Below are positions 50,110-59,742 of a stretch of 64,000 nucleotides of DNA, piece after piece; position 1 is the stretch's first letter; every line of letters starts with the position of its first letter. The DNA comes from Arthrobacter hankyongi (GTDB lineage: Bacteria; Actinomycetota; Actinomycetes; Actinomycetales; Micrococcaceae): assembly GCF_022012395.1 (NCBI RefSeq), contig NZ_JAKLTQ010000020.1:26931-90930 (forward strand), given 5' to 3'. Position numbers and translations under genes: made by a program. The notes beneath the pieces are model-generated. The model ran no database searches. It saw only the letters and a program-made list of their open reading frames with translations, and was not told the DNA's origin.

Positions 50110-50745
50110 GCCGATAACCGGACGCTATGTCATCCCGCGGCCTTCCGGTGGTCGGGGGACCGGAGCTTTTGTACGGGATTGCCGCCGTCGGGGGAGCGGC
50201 CCGGATGCGTCGCGGTGGAACCGGGTAACGGGGGTGTGCACAATGTGCACACTTTCGCCGCCGTACCGGGCCGTACATCGGCCGGACCGGGCCGTACTCG
50301 GCAGGTTTCCGCGGGAGGCCTGTGTTTGCGGGGGCTGGAAGCCGGTTCGAGTCCCACCTCGGGCACAGAGTTTCCCCAAGTCAGGGGGTTTTCCTCTTTG
50401 AATCCGTGCACTTTGTGCACGGTTCCCTCTGGCTTTCGGTTCCGGGAGGTGTGTGGGGTCCCGGAAGGCTATGGAGTTGTCCGGGGAGGGGAGTCTGTGG
50501 CCTGCCCCGTGGCGGCCCCGGATGCGGCGGGGCCGTTGCTGGTGGGTCCCTTTCTGTTCTGCCGGCGCCGGCGGTTTTCCTGCCGACACCTCTCCCATGC
50601 GCCCGGACCGCTTCGGTGACATGACCGGGGCATGAACAGGTGTTGGCTGCTTCGTGAGCCCTCCCGGGGCATGGCCGCTGCCGGGTTTCATCGCGCCGGT
50701 CCGCAGTCCCGCTGCTCGCCGCTTCCTGATCCCGGCAGCATGTGT
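50110..50745. repeat. island junction repeat, copy 3
   Basis: Begins with CCGATAACCGGACG.TATGTC (shared with copy 4), then GTGTGCACAATGTGCACAC at about 50234, the CCGTACCGGGCCGTACATCG block, the 34-bp core at 50344-50377 and more than 350 bp nearly identical to copy 1. It marks the junction of segments B and C. The 540 bp before it (49572-50109) hold no recognisable gene. Confidence 0.85.
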
Positions 50746-51068
50746 GGCGGTGCCATCACAGGGCTTTTTGCTGACGGGGCATATGCGAATCAGCGTGACC
50801 AACATCTGTAAGCGTTTTGCAGTGGCAGGGGGTGGTCGCGAGGCGTCGCGGTCAGGCCACCATCTCCCAGATGTGGAGGACTGGCCGTGAATCCCCACTG
50901 TTTGGAGAAGGCCCGGCTCCCGAGCGCCCTGCGACGTAAGGGCCATCGCGCCGCCAGCGTCGGATATTCCACTAATCACAAACCGCCCCTTGAACTTCTC
51001 GGCGGGACGGGTCCGTGCTCCGTATTGTCGGCGGGTTGTTGGCGGCCATGGAAGACTGCCCATAGGCA

Positions 51069-51106
51069 GCAAGATTATTTCCCGCCTCAGCGGGAAATAA
51101 TCTTGC
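51069..51106. repeat. perfect 17-bp inverted repeat
   Basis: GCAAGATTATTTCCCGC, loop CTCA, exact complement. It is AT-richer than its surroundings and lies in the gene-free start of segment C, about 430 bp before the UspA gene. Could be a terminator, a regulator site or an inserted small palindrome. Confidence 0.6.
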
Positions 51107-51503
51107 CGTACGTGGGCACCTTTTCATGGCCCTTGACAGCTGGTGAAGATAGTCACCGGACTTCTCCAGGGGATTAGGACTATAATTAGATAACGGTGAT
51201 GGATCCCGCCGGAGCTTGCAGCTCGAACCGCCGTGTAGCTGATGGTTCCTACCTTTCGACGAAGGTAGGTGAACCATGTCAGACATTCCAAGATCCCCGA
51301 TCATCATCCCGCCTTCTGCGTACCGCTTACTGCCTGCGTACCGCAGGATGGCTTTGGCGTGTCTCCGCTTCCTGTTCTCGCGGCAACTGATCTCTTCGGA
51401 TCAACACGTCAATTTCCGGCAATCCAACGAGATGCCCCCGGGGGTACAGTCAGGCGGCGGGACGGATCCCACCGTGCGAGGTCCGGAGGCAGAAAGGACC
51501 CTC

Positions 51504-52010
51504 GTGGACAAGCCGGATGCGCCGCGGCCTTCCATGGGCCCCGTTCTGGTTGGCGTGATACCGGGGCAGCGGGCGGCCGTGGTGCGGCGGGCAGCTGAGC
51601 TGGCCGCCGGCCTTGGAACGGACCTGGCATGCGTGCACGTGGATCCCTCTATCTATGAGCAGGTTCTGCCGGATGGGTCCATGGTTCTGCTGCCTATCGA
51701 TCCCGACGGTGACTACAGCTACGTGGAACGGACCGCCCAACAAATCCGGGCCAATCTGTCCGAGGCTCTGTCCGGACGCGGGGTAGTTTGGTCGTTCCGG
51801 ACCCTGACCGGCGAACCGGCGCGCGCCTTGTCTGAGGCTGCAGATTCGATCAGTGCATCAATGATCGTGGTCGGAACACGCGAACCGGGAATTGCCCATG
51901 CTCTTGAAGAGATCATCGTCGGGTCAGTGGCCGTTCATCTGGCCCACCATCAGCACCGGCCGGTGGTAGTCGTCCCGATCGATCCCCGTCCCTTTAATGA
52001 ACACCGTTAA
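51504..52010 (+). CDS. universal stress protein (UspA domain)
   Basis: 168 residues from GTG 51504 with GAAAGGA upstream; a longer open frame to 51276 has no site and is not conserved-looking. The Usp fold shows VLVGVIPGQRAAVVRRAAEL, VHVDPS, MIVVGTREPG and a nucleotide-loop-like GSVAVHLAHHQHRPVVVVP. ATP-binding type Usps have G-x2-G-x9-G-S/T; here GTREPG...VGSV approximates it. The only gene in the 2-kb segment C. Confidence 0.8.
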   Translation: MDKPDAPRPSMGPVLVGVIPGQRAAVVRRAAELAAGLGTDLACVHVDPSIYEQVLPDGSMVLLPIDPDGDYSYVERTAQQIRANLSEALSGRGVVWSFRTLTGEPARALSEAADSISASMIVVGTREPGIAHALEEIIVGSVAVHLAHHQHRPVVVVPIDPRPFNEHR

Positions 52011-52154
52011 CGGTGTGTGCCCGCACCGGAGCATGACGACATCATCGACCCGGACATCTTCAGGGAAAAGGGTTGGGCAGTGCTCAAGCAATCCCCTCCT
52101 ATCGCCTACAACGCGCATGGGGCCGCTGTAGGCGTTTTTTGCCGACCTCTCATA

Positions 52155-52675
52155 ACGCCGATAACCGGACGATATGTCATCCGGCAGCCATGCGGCGATC
52201 ACGGGGGACTGGACCATTTGTAGGTGATTGCCGGCGGGATAGCGGCCAGGAGGTGCCGCGGCGGGGGACCGGGTAACGGGGTGTGCACAACGTGCACACT
52301 TTTGCCGTCGCACCGGGCCGTACATCGGCCGGACCGGGCCGGATCCGCCAGGTTTCCGGGGGAGCCCTGTGTTTGCGGGGGCGGGAAGCCGGTTCGAGTC
52401 CCACCTCGGGCACAGAGTTTCCCCAAGTCGGGGGGTTTTTCCTCGTTGAGTATGTGCACTTGTGCACGGGTCCCTCTGACTTCGGTTCCGGGAGGTGTGC
52501 GGGGTCCCGGCGGGCTATGGAATTGTTGGGCCGCAGGAGTCTGTGACCTGCCCGGTGGCGGCCCGGTTGCGGCGGGGCCGTCGGTGGTGGTTCCCTTTCT
52601 GTGCTGCCGACGCCGGCGGTTTTCCTGCCGACGCCTCTCCATGGACCCGGACCGTTCGGGTGACATGACCGTGGG
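52155..52675. repeat. island junction repeat, copy 4
   Basis: Same order of blocks: CCGATAACCGGACGATATGTC, GTGTGCACAACGTGCACAC (one base changed from copies 2 and 3, which makes the palindrome differ at its centre), CGGGCCGTACATCGGCCGGA, the core at 52391-52424, then a left arm ending about GGCGGTTTTCCTGCCGACGC. It marks the end of segment C; whatever follows is either a fourth segment or flanking chromosome. The 52676-53014 stretch has no recognised gene. Confidence 0.85.
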
Positions 52676-53014
52676 ATCGTTCACCAAAACATGCCGTCCT
52701 TCCGCACGTGACATTTCTTCAGACACTGCTGGTGGCCTGAGACGTCCTTGGTGCTGCTGTCAACCGGGCCGACAAAAGTGGTCCCAGACACGACCCGCTC
52801 ATCGCGTGGATGAAGGTACAGGAACGGCAGGCGTAGCCGTGAGTTTCTCTGCGGCGATGATCGGGATCCTCATCTAGGCCCCTGTGACCCGGGAAAGGTC
52901 AGGCCCTGACCGAATGAGGCAGCGGTGCCCTTCCGTTTACACAGCCTGCCGGGCCATATTGGGAACACCTGGCAGGCCGTGCCCAGTCTGGCACAACGGA
53001 CAAGGAGTCGAATT

Positions 53015-53932
53015 GTGGAGAGTTCACCGGTTCTGGTTGTCGGCGGCACCGGGTATCTCGGAAGCCAAGTCGTAACAGCGCTGCTGGACCGCGGCAGGCA
53101 GGTGCGGGCCCTGGTGCGGCCCGGTTCCGACGCCGCCCGGCTCGAGGCCGCCGGGGTCGAGATCGCGCGGGGAGACATGATGGATTCTGCCTCGCTGGCG
53201 CGCGCCATGGGCGGCGTCGACGCCGTGGTAACAACCGCCGCCGGCTACACCGGCCACAGCCAGGGCGACACGTCCGAGATCGACGTAGTCGGAAACCGCA
53301 ATCTCGCCGACTCGGCGGCACAGGTCGGTGTTCGCAGGTTTGTTTTCACGAGCATCCTCACCTGCGACCAGACGCCGCAGGTTCCCCACTTCTGGCATAA
53401 GAAACTCGCCGAAGACCGGCTGGAGGACAAGCACGTCGCCTTCGTGGCTCTCCGCCCTGGAGCCCTGCTGGACCAGGTCGCCAGATTCGGTGGAGACCCC
53501 TTCGCCCAGGGCAGCCTCTCCTGGCCGGGCGCTGCCCGTGTCCCGCTGACGTTCGTCCTGAGCACCGACCTCGCCACGTACCTCGCCGCGGCTGTCGACG
53601 CCGACATCGCCGCAGGGGAGCGGATCGACATTGGGTGGGAGTGTCCCGTGAGCATCCAGGACGTCGCCGACATCTCCAGCCGTCTCCTCGGCCGGCAGAT
53701 CAAGGTAGGGCCGAGGCCAATCGGTATGTCCGGCACGGCAGAGGCCCCTGGCGGCGTCGCCCCCGCTCCCAAGGACATGGCCGCCATGCTTGAGTGGTTC
53801 GAGACGGGCCGCTACGTGGCAGACACGACCCGCCAGGGTGAAGTCTTCGGGACGCCCACGGCTGAAGACGCCATCGGACGGTTCATCACAAGCCTCGGTC
53901 ACCCTATCGCCAGTGCCGATCAGCCGGATTGA
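53015..53932 (+). CDS. NmrA-like / atypical SDR NAD(P)-binding protein
   Basis: 305 residues from GTG 53015 with AAGGAG upstream. Rossmann motif VLVVGGTGYLGSQVV, then VTTAAGYTGH and a VPLTFVLSTDLATYLAAAV segment typical of NmrA/YtfG-type proteins, which sense or use NAD(P)H with variable chemistry; the classical Tyr-x3-Lys site is not evident. An upstream in-frame extension to 52925 lacks a ribosome site. Confidence 0.85.
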   Translation: MESSPVLVVGGTGYLGSQVVTALLDRGRQVRALVRPGSDAARLEAAGVEIARGDMMDSASLARAMGGVDAVVTTAAGYTGHSQGDTSEIDVVGNRNLADSAAQVGVRRFVFTSILTCDQTPQVPHFWHKKLAEDRLEDKHVAFVALRPGALLDQVARFGGDPFAQGSLSWPGAARVPLTFVLSTDLATYLAAAVDADIAAGERIDIGWECPVSIQDVADISSRLLGRQIKVGPRPIGMSGTAEAPGGVAPAPKDMAAMLEWFETGRYVADTTRQGEVFGTPTAEDAIGRFITSLGHPIASADQPD

Positions 53933-54160
53933 CAGGTGGTACGCAGGTCCCGGGCGCCGCTGACGCACAGGCTGTGGCGGGGGGAAGGGCCCCGGCCGTC
54001 ATGGGGGGCCCACTATTGCCCACACCACTGCCGGCCTGGCGCTGGGGGATGAAAGGCCGGCGGCAGGGGGCGGTCTGCCATTGATGAAACGATAATCATT
54101 GCAATTCGGGGTGTGTTGGGCAGGTATGCATGAAGGCGCCCCGCCCCCGGTGACGGGGCG

Positions 54161-54390
54161 CTATTGCGTGGTGGCGCTAGGCACGCCGCCTGCGGCTTCC
54201 TTGATCAGTGACGCCACGGCCTGCGGCTGTGAGACGTACACGGAGTGGCTGGCGCCAACCTCGGTGACCGGTGAACCGGCCCGTTCCGACATTGCGCGCT
54301 GCGCGGCCGGCGGGATCATCCGGTCTTCCGTGGTGAGCAGGTACCAGCTGGGCAGGACGCGCCAGGCCGGTTTCGTGATGACTGAGCTCC
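54161..54390 (-). pseudogene. C-terminal fragment of an alpha/beta hydrolase
   Basis: Reads WRVLPSWYLLTTEDRMIPPA and a catalytic-His-like GASHSVYVSQPQAVASLI, matching the last 65 residues of hydrolases such as the one encoded at 59743-60474. The nucleophile half is absent; the frame upstream is unrelated. Isolated between NmrA-like and GH15 genes. Confidence 0.75.
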
Positions 54391-54594
54391 CGCGGCCCAC
54401 CTGGCCTCCCCGGTCGTGTTCTACTCCAGTAGCGTCAAGGCTGCACGCTGACTCATGGGAAAGGTCCGGGAAGGGGGCCGCAGACATCCTTCACGGATGG
54501 GATTGACGATGAGTCAGCGCAGGGCGGGTTCGTCGCAGCTCTGGGCGCGGGAGCCCGGATTCCCGCTTCCAGTCTGGGGGAGCATACTGGGGTA

Positions 54595-56526
54595 GTGAGG
54601 ATCGACGCCGGATCAGGGGCCGCGGGGAGGCGGCGGCCCGAGGCAGGCGCGAGCCCGTTCCCGCCGATCGCCGACTATGGGTTCTTGTCCGACTGCGAGG
54701 CCAATTGCCTGATCGCACCGAGCGGGCAGGTGGAGTGGATGTGCCTGCCGCGTCACGACTCCCCGAGCGTGTTCTCCACCATGCTCGACCGGGCCGCGGG
54801 GGTCTTCAAGGTGGCGCCCTACGGCGTCCGGGTGCCCACTGCGCGCCGCTATCTCCCCGGCAGCCTGATCCTGGAGACCACCTGGCAGGCCAGGACGGGC
54901 TGGATGATCGTGAGGGATGCCCTGGTGATGGGTCCGTGGCACCACACCGAGAACAGGGCGCACAGATACCGCCGCCCGCCGACGAACTACGAGGCTGAGC
55001 ATTGCCTGCTGCGCACCGTCCGGTGCGTCAGTGGAACCGTGGAGCTGTCCGTGCTGTGCGAGCCGGTCTTCGGCTACGGCCGACGGCGGGCACGGTGGGA
55101 GTTCTCCAGCCCCGGATACGGGGAGGCCAGGACCGTCAGCGGCGACGAGGGGGATCCGGTGCTGCGTCTGACCACCGACCACCGGCTGGGCATCGAGGAC
55201 TCCGCCGTGGTCATCCGCAGCCGGATGACCGAGGGCGAGCAGGCGTTCATCGCGCTCTCCTGGGGGTCGCTGCCCCCGCCGCGGACGTGGGAGGAAGCCA
55301 CTCAGAGGCAGTGGCAGACCACTGAGTTCTGGCGGCAGTGGATCACGGTGGGCGAGTTCCCGGACCACCCGTGGCGGGAGGAACTGCAGCGCAGCGCGCT
55401 GACGCTGAAGGGCCTCACCTATGCGCCGACCGGAGCGCTGATCGCCGCGGCCACCACGTCGCTGCCCGAGACGCCCGGCGGAGAGCGGAACTGGGACTAC
55501 CGGTACACCTGGGTGCGCGACTCCACCTTCGCGCTGTGGGCGCTCTACACCCTCGGCCTGGACCGGGAGGCCGACGACTTCTTCGCCTTCATCCGCGAGG
55601 TCGCCGCCGAGGACGACCTGCAGATCATGTACGGCATCGACGGCGAAAGGGACCTTCCCGAGTCCATTATCGAGGGGCTCCACGGCTATGACGGGGCCCG
55701 CCCCGTCCGTGTGGGCAACGCCGCGGTCCACCAGCGGCAGCACGATGTCTGGGGCACGATGCTGGACTCCGTCTATCTCCATACCAAGTACCGCGACCAG
55801 CTCTCCGAGCCGATGGGGCCCCTCCTCCTCCGCCAGGTCGAGCAAGCCGCCGCCCACTGGCGTGACCCCGACCACGGCATCTGGGAGGTCCGTGGCGAAC
55901 CGAAGCACTTCACCTCCTCCAAACTCATGTGCTGGGTCGCTCTGGACCGTGGTGCCCGGCTGGCGCGGCTGCATGGTGAGGCCGATGACGCCCGGAAGTG
56001 GGACGCCATCGCCGAGGAGATCCATGAGGACATCTGCCGCAACGGTGTCGACGACCGCGGTGTGTTCGTTCAGTCCTATGGCACAACGAACCTCGACGCC
56101 TCGCTGCTCCTCATCCCGCTCCTCCGGTTCCTGCCCGCCAACGATCCACGCGTGCGTGCCACAGTCCTAGCCATCGCCGATGAACTCACCCGGGACGGGC
56201 TCGTCCTGCGCTACCGCCCCGAGCAGACCGACGACGGGCTCACCGGCGATGAGGGGACCTTCACGATCTGCTCGTTCTGGCTTGTCTCAGCCCTCGTCGA
56301 GATCGGAGAGGTGGCCCGCGCCAAGGCACTGTGCGAACGTCTGCTGTCCCTCGCCAGTCCCCTCGGGCTGTACGCGGAGGAGCTGGACCCGGTGAGCGGC
56401 CGTCACCTGGGCAACTTCCCACAGGCATTCACCCACCTGGCCCTCATCAACGCGCTCGTGCACCTGATCCGCGCCGAAGAGACCGACCGCGCGGCGCAGT
56501 TCGCCCCGGCACACCGCAACACGTGA
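54595..56526 (+). CDS. glycoside hydrolase family 15 (glucoamylase/trehalase-like)
   Basis: 643 residues. N-terminal beta-sandwich domain from IADYGFLSDCEANCLIAP, then the (alpha/alpha)6 catalytic domain with NWDYRYTWVRDSTFALWALY, the first catalytic Glu region YGIDGERDLPE and the second near EELDPVSGRHLGNFPQAF. Actinobacterial members of this layout include intracellular trehalases and glucoamylases; no signal peptide is seen, so it is probably cytoplasmic. GTG start at 54595. Confidence 0.9.
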   Translation: MRIDAGSGAAGRRRPEAGASPFPPIADYGFLSDCEANCLIAPSGQVEWMCLPRHDSPSVFSTMLDRAAGVFKVAPYGVRVPTARRYLPGSLILETTWQARTGWMIVRDALVMGPWHHTENRAHRYRRPPTNYEAEHCLLRTVRCVSGTVELSVLCEPVFGYGRRRARWEFSSPGYGEARTVSGDEGDPVLRLTTDHRLGIEDSAVVIRSRMTEGEQAFIALSWGSLPPPRTWEEATQRQWQTTEFWRQWITVGEFPDHPWREELQRSALTLKGLTYAPTGALIAAATTSLPETPGGERNWDYRYTWVRDSTFALWALYTLGLDREADDFFAFIREVAAEDDLQIMYGIDGERDLPESIIEGLHGYDGARPVRVGNAAVHQRQHDVWGTMLDSVYLHTKYRDQLSEPMGPLLLRQVEQAAAHWRDPDHGIWEVRGEPKHFTSSKLMCWVALDRGARLARLHGEADDARKWDAIAEEIHEDICRNGVDDRGVFVQSYGTTNLDASLLLIPLLRFLPANDPRVRATVLAIADELTRDGLVLRYRPEQTDDGLTGDEGTFTICSFWLVSALVEIGEVARAKALCERLLSLASPLGLYAEELDPVSGRHLGNFPQAFTHLALINALVHLIRAEETDRAAQFAPAHRNT

Positions 56527-56765
56527 CAGCAGAGCCTGTACCAGCGCGTTCTGGAGGTTTCCCCGCGGACGGACCGAATCCATTCGGGACGGAAGAAAGC
56601 GGCCAGATTGACAGGCTGCTGATCCCCGGGGTCTCACTTCGGCCAAGTCGTATCGCCGCCGGTGTGAGACGCGTTCAGACGCCCTTTACTGCCATCATGT
56701 TCGCGGCATAACCTATGCCGTGTCCGGCGGGTAGCGGCCGGTGCGGTAGCGGTAAGGAGGCAATC

Positions 56766-57005
56766 GTGGTTGACATTGCAGGCATGATCAAAGCACTGGC
56801 CCCGGATGAGCTCGAGGAGATCCGCAGCGCCGGGCCGCTGGGGCCGCTGAGTGCGTCCTCGGTCGCCGCCATCGACCGGGCGGCTGGTGGGCCCGGGGAA
56901 GGACGGGGCTACTACGTCTATCCGGAATCGGACCGGGCGGGGTGGACACACACAGTCGTCCTCCGCCGTGACGTCGTAGCTGAGATTTTCGGACCGACAC
57001 TTTAG
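56766..57005 (+). CDS. small protein of unknown function
   Basis: 79 residues from GTG 56766 behind a strong GGAGG. VDIAGMIKALAPDELEEIRS is helical, followed by YYVYPESDRAGWTHTVVLRR. No family recognised. Ribosome site and codon use support it as real; it stands alone between the GH15 and DUF5996 genes. Confidence 0.55.
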   Translation: MVDIAGMIKALAPDELEEIRSAGPLGPLSASSVAAIDRAAGGPGEGRGYYVYPESDRAGWTHTVVLRRDVVAEIFGPTL

Positions 57006-57213
57006 GGCTGGCCGGCAGCGCTTTGGCATGGCACTTGGCCGCATCGGACGGCACCCGGCTTATTGACAGATGATTTCCGCGCTAAACCCGTGCCCTGAAT
57101 CCTTACCGCGTCTGCAGACGGGGGATAGCCTCAGAGCAGGCGGCCAGCCGATGATGCCGGATTATCCTGCGGCGGGGGGCCACCGCGGGCAGGACCGGAA
57201 GCGAGGCCGTGAA

Positions 57214-58173
57214 ATGGGAGTCCCAGCGGGGAACGGTGCCGGCAGCAGGTGGCCGGAACTCCGGGTCCAGGACTGGGCCGGGACCAGGGATACCCTCCAC
57301 CTGTGGATCCAGATCGTCGGCAAGATCCGTATGGCCCATGCGCCGATGCTGAACCACTGGTGGCAGGTGACGCTGTACGTCACCCCGCGCGGGCTGACGA
57401 CGTCGTCGATCCCCTACGGCCGCGACGCTTTCGACATGGAATTCGATTTCTTCGAGCACGTCCTGCGGTTGCGCACCAGCAACGGTACGAGCGCCATCGT
57501 GCAACTCAGCCCGAAGCCGGTGGCCGAATTCTATGCCGAGACCTTCGATGCCCTAGGCCGGCTAGGCATCAAGACGGCTATCCGGGCGGTGCCGAACGAG
57601 GTCGAACCGGCCATACCGTTCACCGAGGACTACCGGCATGCCTCCTATGACAGCGAAGCCGCCCGGCTGTTAGGGCACCAACTGATTCAAGCGGACCGCG
57701 TGCTTAACGTGTTCAGATCCTATTTTCGAGGCAAGGTGAGCCCCGTGCACTTCTTCTGGGGAGGAATGGATCTGGCCTGCACACGGTTCTCCGGCCGGCC
57801 GGCGCCCACCCACCCGGGAGGGGCCCCGAACTGCGCCGACTGGGTCATGGTGGAGGGCTACTCCCACGAACTCAGCAGTTGCGGTTTCTGGCCCGGCGGC
57901 GGGGACAAGGGTGCGTTCTATGCCTACGCCTACCCTGAACCCGCTGGCTTGTCCGGGCACCCGGTGGAACCGGCCGGGGCAGCCTACGACCAAGCGCTGG
58001 GGCTCTATCTGCTGCCCTATGAGGCAGTCCGCCGCGCGGCCGACCCGGACCGGCATCTGCTGCAGTTCCTGCACTCCACGTACATTGCCGCAGCGGAGGC
58101 CGGGCATTGGGACCGCGCCGCGCTTGAGACGGATCCCGAGAGGTGGCGGCATCGGCCGGCCCGTGACCAGTAG
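57214..58173 (+). CDS. DUF5996-family protein
   Basis: 319 residues. WPELRVQDWAGTRDTLHLWI at the start, HWWQVTLYVTPRGLTTSSIP, then HFFWGGMDLACTRFSGRPAP and a YSHELSSCGFWPGGG segment are typical of this uncharacterised actinobacterial and proteobacterial family. No known catalytic motif. Start ATG 57214 behind GAGG; an open frame continues to 57070 without a better site. Confidence 0.85.
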   Translation: MGVPAGNGAGSRWPELRVQDWAGTRDTLHLWIQIVGKIRMAHAPMLNHWWQVTLYVTPRGLTTSSIPYGRDAFDMEFDFFEHVLRLRTSNGTSAIVQLSPKPVAEFYAETFDALGRLGIKTAIRAVPNEVEPAIPFTEDYRHASYDSEAARLLGHQLIQADRVLNVFRSYFRGKVSPVHFFWGGMDLACTRFSGRPAPTHPGGAPNCADWVMVEGYSHELSSCGFWPGGGDKGAFYAYAYPEPAGLSGHPVEPAGAAYDQALGLYLLPYEAVRRAADPDRHLLQFLHSTYIAAAEAGHWDRAALETDPERWRHRPARDQ

Positions 58174-58251
58174 GACCGCAGCCCTCCCCGGGGAGGTCCA
58201 GCCGGCGTAAAGTTGGCCGCGTTCCACACATATTCGTGCGAGGAGGCAACC

Positions 58252-58599
58252 ATGGGCGAAACCACCGGCATCGATGTTACGGTGCCGCCCAGCGGAACCG
58301 GCTGCGTCGAATGCGAAGCCGGCGGCGGCTGGTGGCTGCACCTGCGGCGGTGTGCCCAGTGCGGCCACATCGGCTGCTGCGACAATTCGCCCTCCCAGCA
58401 CGCCACCGCCCATGCCCGCTCAACGGGGCACCCGGTTATCCGCAGCTTCGAACCGGGCGAAAACTGGTTCTGGGACTACCGCAGCTCCACCTATTTTGAC
58501 GGCCCGGACCTGGCGCCCCCGGCATATCACCCGGCGGACCAGCCGATCCCGGGCCCTGCCTCACGGGTGCCCGCCGACTGGGAGGAACAGCTCCACTGA
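58252..58599 (+). CDS. UBP-type zinc finger protein
   Basis: 115 residues with a zf-UBP domain: CVECEAGGGWWLHLRRCAQC, GHIGCCDNSPSQHATAHA and HPVIRSFEPGENWFWDY. Bacterial single-domain versions are common in actinobacteria, with unknown targets; ubiquitin is not expected in bacteria. Start ATG 58252 with GAGGAGG upstream, 78 nt after the DUF5996 stop, so the two may be co-transcribed. Confidence 0.9.
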   Translation: MGETTGIDVTVPPSGTGCVECEAGGGWWLHLRRCAQCGHIGCCDNSPSQHATAHARSTGHPVIRSFEPGENWFWDYRSSTYFDGPDLAPPAYHPADQPIPGPASRVPADWEEQLH

Positions 58600-58830
58600 C
58601 ACGGACCGCCGCCCGGCGTCAAGCTCTGGGTGGCTGACGGGCCGCGGCCCACCATCAATATCGAGCCGCTCCTGCTGGCCTGAGAGGTATTCCCAACTGA
58701 CCGCCCCGAAGGTCGCCGCAGAGGTCGGCCTCGGTGAACGCCCTGGAACACCGACTACGGAGCAAGCACGACTGTGGTTCTAGCGAAGATGGCAGGCAGG
58801 TCCATGCTCACGGCTTTGACTTCGTCGTGA

Positions 58831-59742
58831 CTACCGGATGTTGCCGGCTTCTTTGATGGCCTCGATGAAGGACTCGGGCGCCTCCTGCGGCAGGTTGTGC
58901 CCGACCCCTCCTGAGAGGGATCGGTGCTTGTACTGCCCGGTGAACTTCTTCGCGTAGGCGCCCGGATCCGGGTGGGGTGCGCCATTGGCATCACCTTCGA
59001 GGGTTATCGTCGGCACAGTGATGGGCGGACTCGTCGCGAGTTGTTGTTCCAAGCCGTCGTAACGGGGTTCGCCTGGCGCCAGGCCGAGTCGCCACCGGTA
59101 GTTGTGGATCACGATGTCGACGTGGTCGGGGTTGTCCAAGGACGCAGCGCTGCGCTCGAACGTGGCATCGTCGAAGCTCCAGCTAGGTGAGGCGGTGCGC
59201 CAGATCAGCTTCGCGAAGTCGTCGCGGTACTTGGCGTAGCCGGCCTTGCCCCGTTCGGTCGCGAAGTAGAACTGGTACCACCACGAAAGCTCTGCCGATG
59301 GCGGCAACGGTTCGGCGTTCGCCGCCTGGTTGCCGATCAGGTAGCCGCTGACGGACACCAGGGCCGTGCAGCGGCGGGGCCAGAGCGCTGCGACGACGTT
59401 CGCGGACCGTGCACCCCAGTCGAATCCTGCGATGATCGCCGACTCGATGCCGAGTGCGTCCATGAGTTCGATCGTGTCGACGGCCAGGGCGGACTGCTGG
59501 CCGTTGCGCGTCGCGGTGTCGGAGAGGAAGCGGGTTGTGCCGAAGCCGCGGAGGTGCGGCACGATCACGCGATAGCCGGAGGCACCGAGCGCTGGCGCGA
59601 CGTCGGCGTAGCTATGGATGTCGTAGGGCCATCCGTGCAGCAGAACGACGGGTTGACCGTTGGCCGGTCCGATGTCCACGTAACCGACGTTCAACACGCC
59701 GGCGTCGATCTGGTGGACTGGCCCGAATGCGGGCGCGTCCAT
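58831..59742 (-). CDS. alpha/beta hydrolase, epoxide hydrolase/dehalogenase-like
   Basis: 303 residues. Oxyanion motif HGWPYDIHSY, nucleophile elbow GFDWGARSAN (Asp rather than Ser) and catalytic His in GGVGHNLPQE. The Asp nucleophile places it with epoxide hydrolases and haloalkane dehalogenases. It starts immediately after the stop of the neighbouring hydrolase gene, last of a four-gene operon. Confidence 0.88.
   Translation of the reverse strand: MDAPAFGPVHQIDAGVLNVGYVDIGPANGQPVVLLHGWPYDIHSYADVAPALGASGYRVIVPHLRGFGTTRFLSDTATRNGQQSALAVDTIELMDALGIESAIIAGFDWGARSANVVAALWPRRCTALVSVSGYLIGNQAANAEPLPPSAELSWWYQFYFATERGKAGYAKYRDDFAKLIWRTASPSWSFDDATFERSAASLDNPDHVDIVIHNYRWRLGLAPGEPRYDGLEQQLATSPPITVPTITLEGDANGAPHPDPGAYAKKFTGQYKHRSLSGGVGHNLPQEAPESFIEAIKEAGNIR

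Noticed and set aside
23190..52424. Additional tRNA-Leu genes at the three later cores
   Set aside because: Only the T-arm and acceptor 3' strand are present. The acceptor 5' strand, D arm and anticodon arm are missing.
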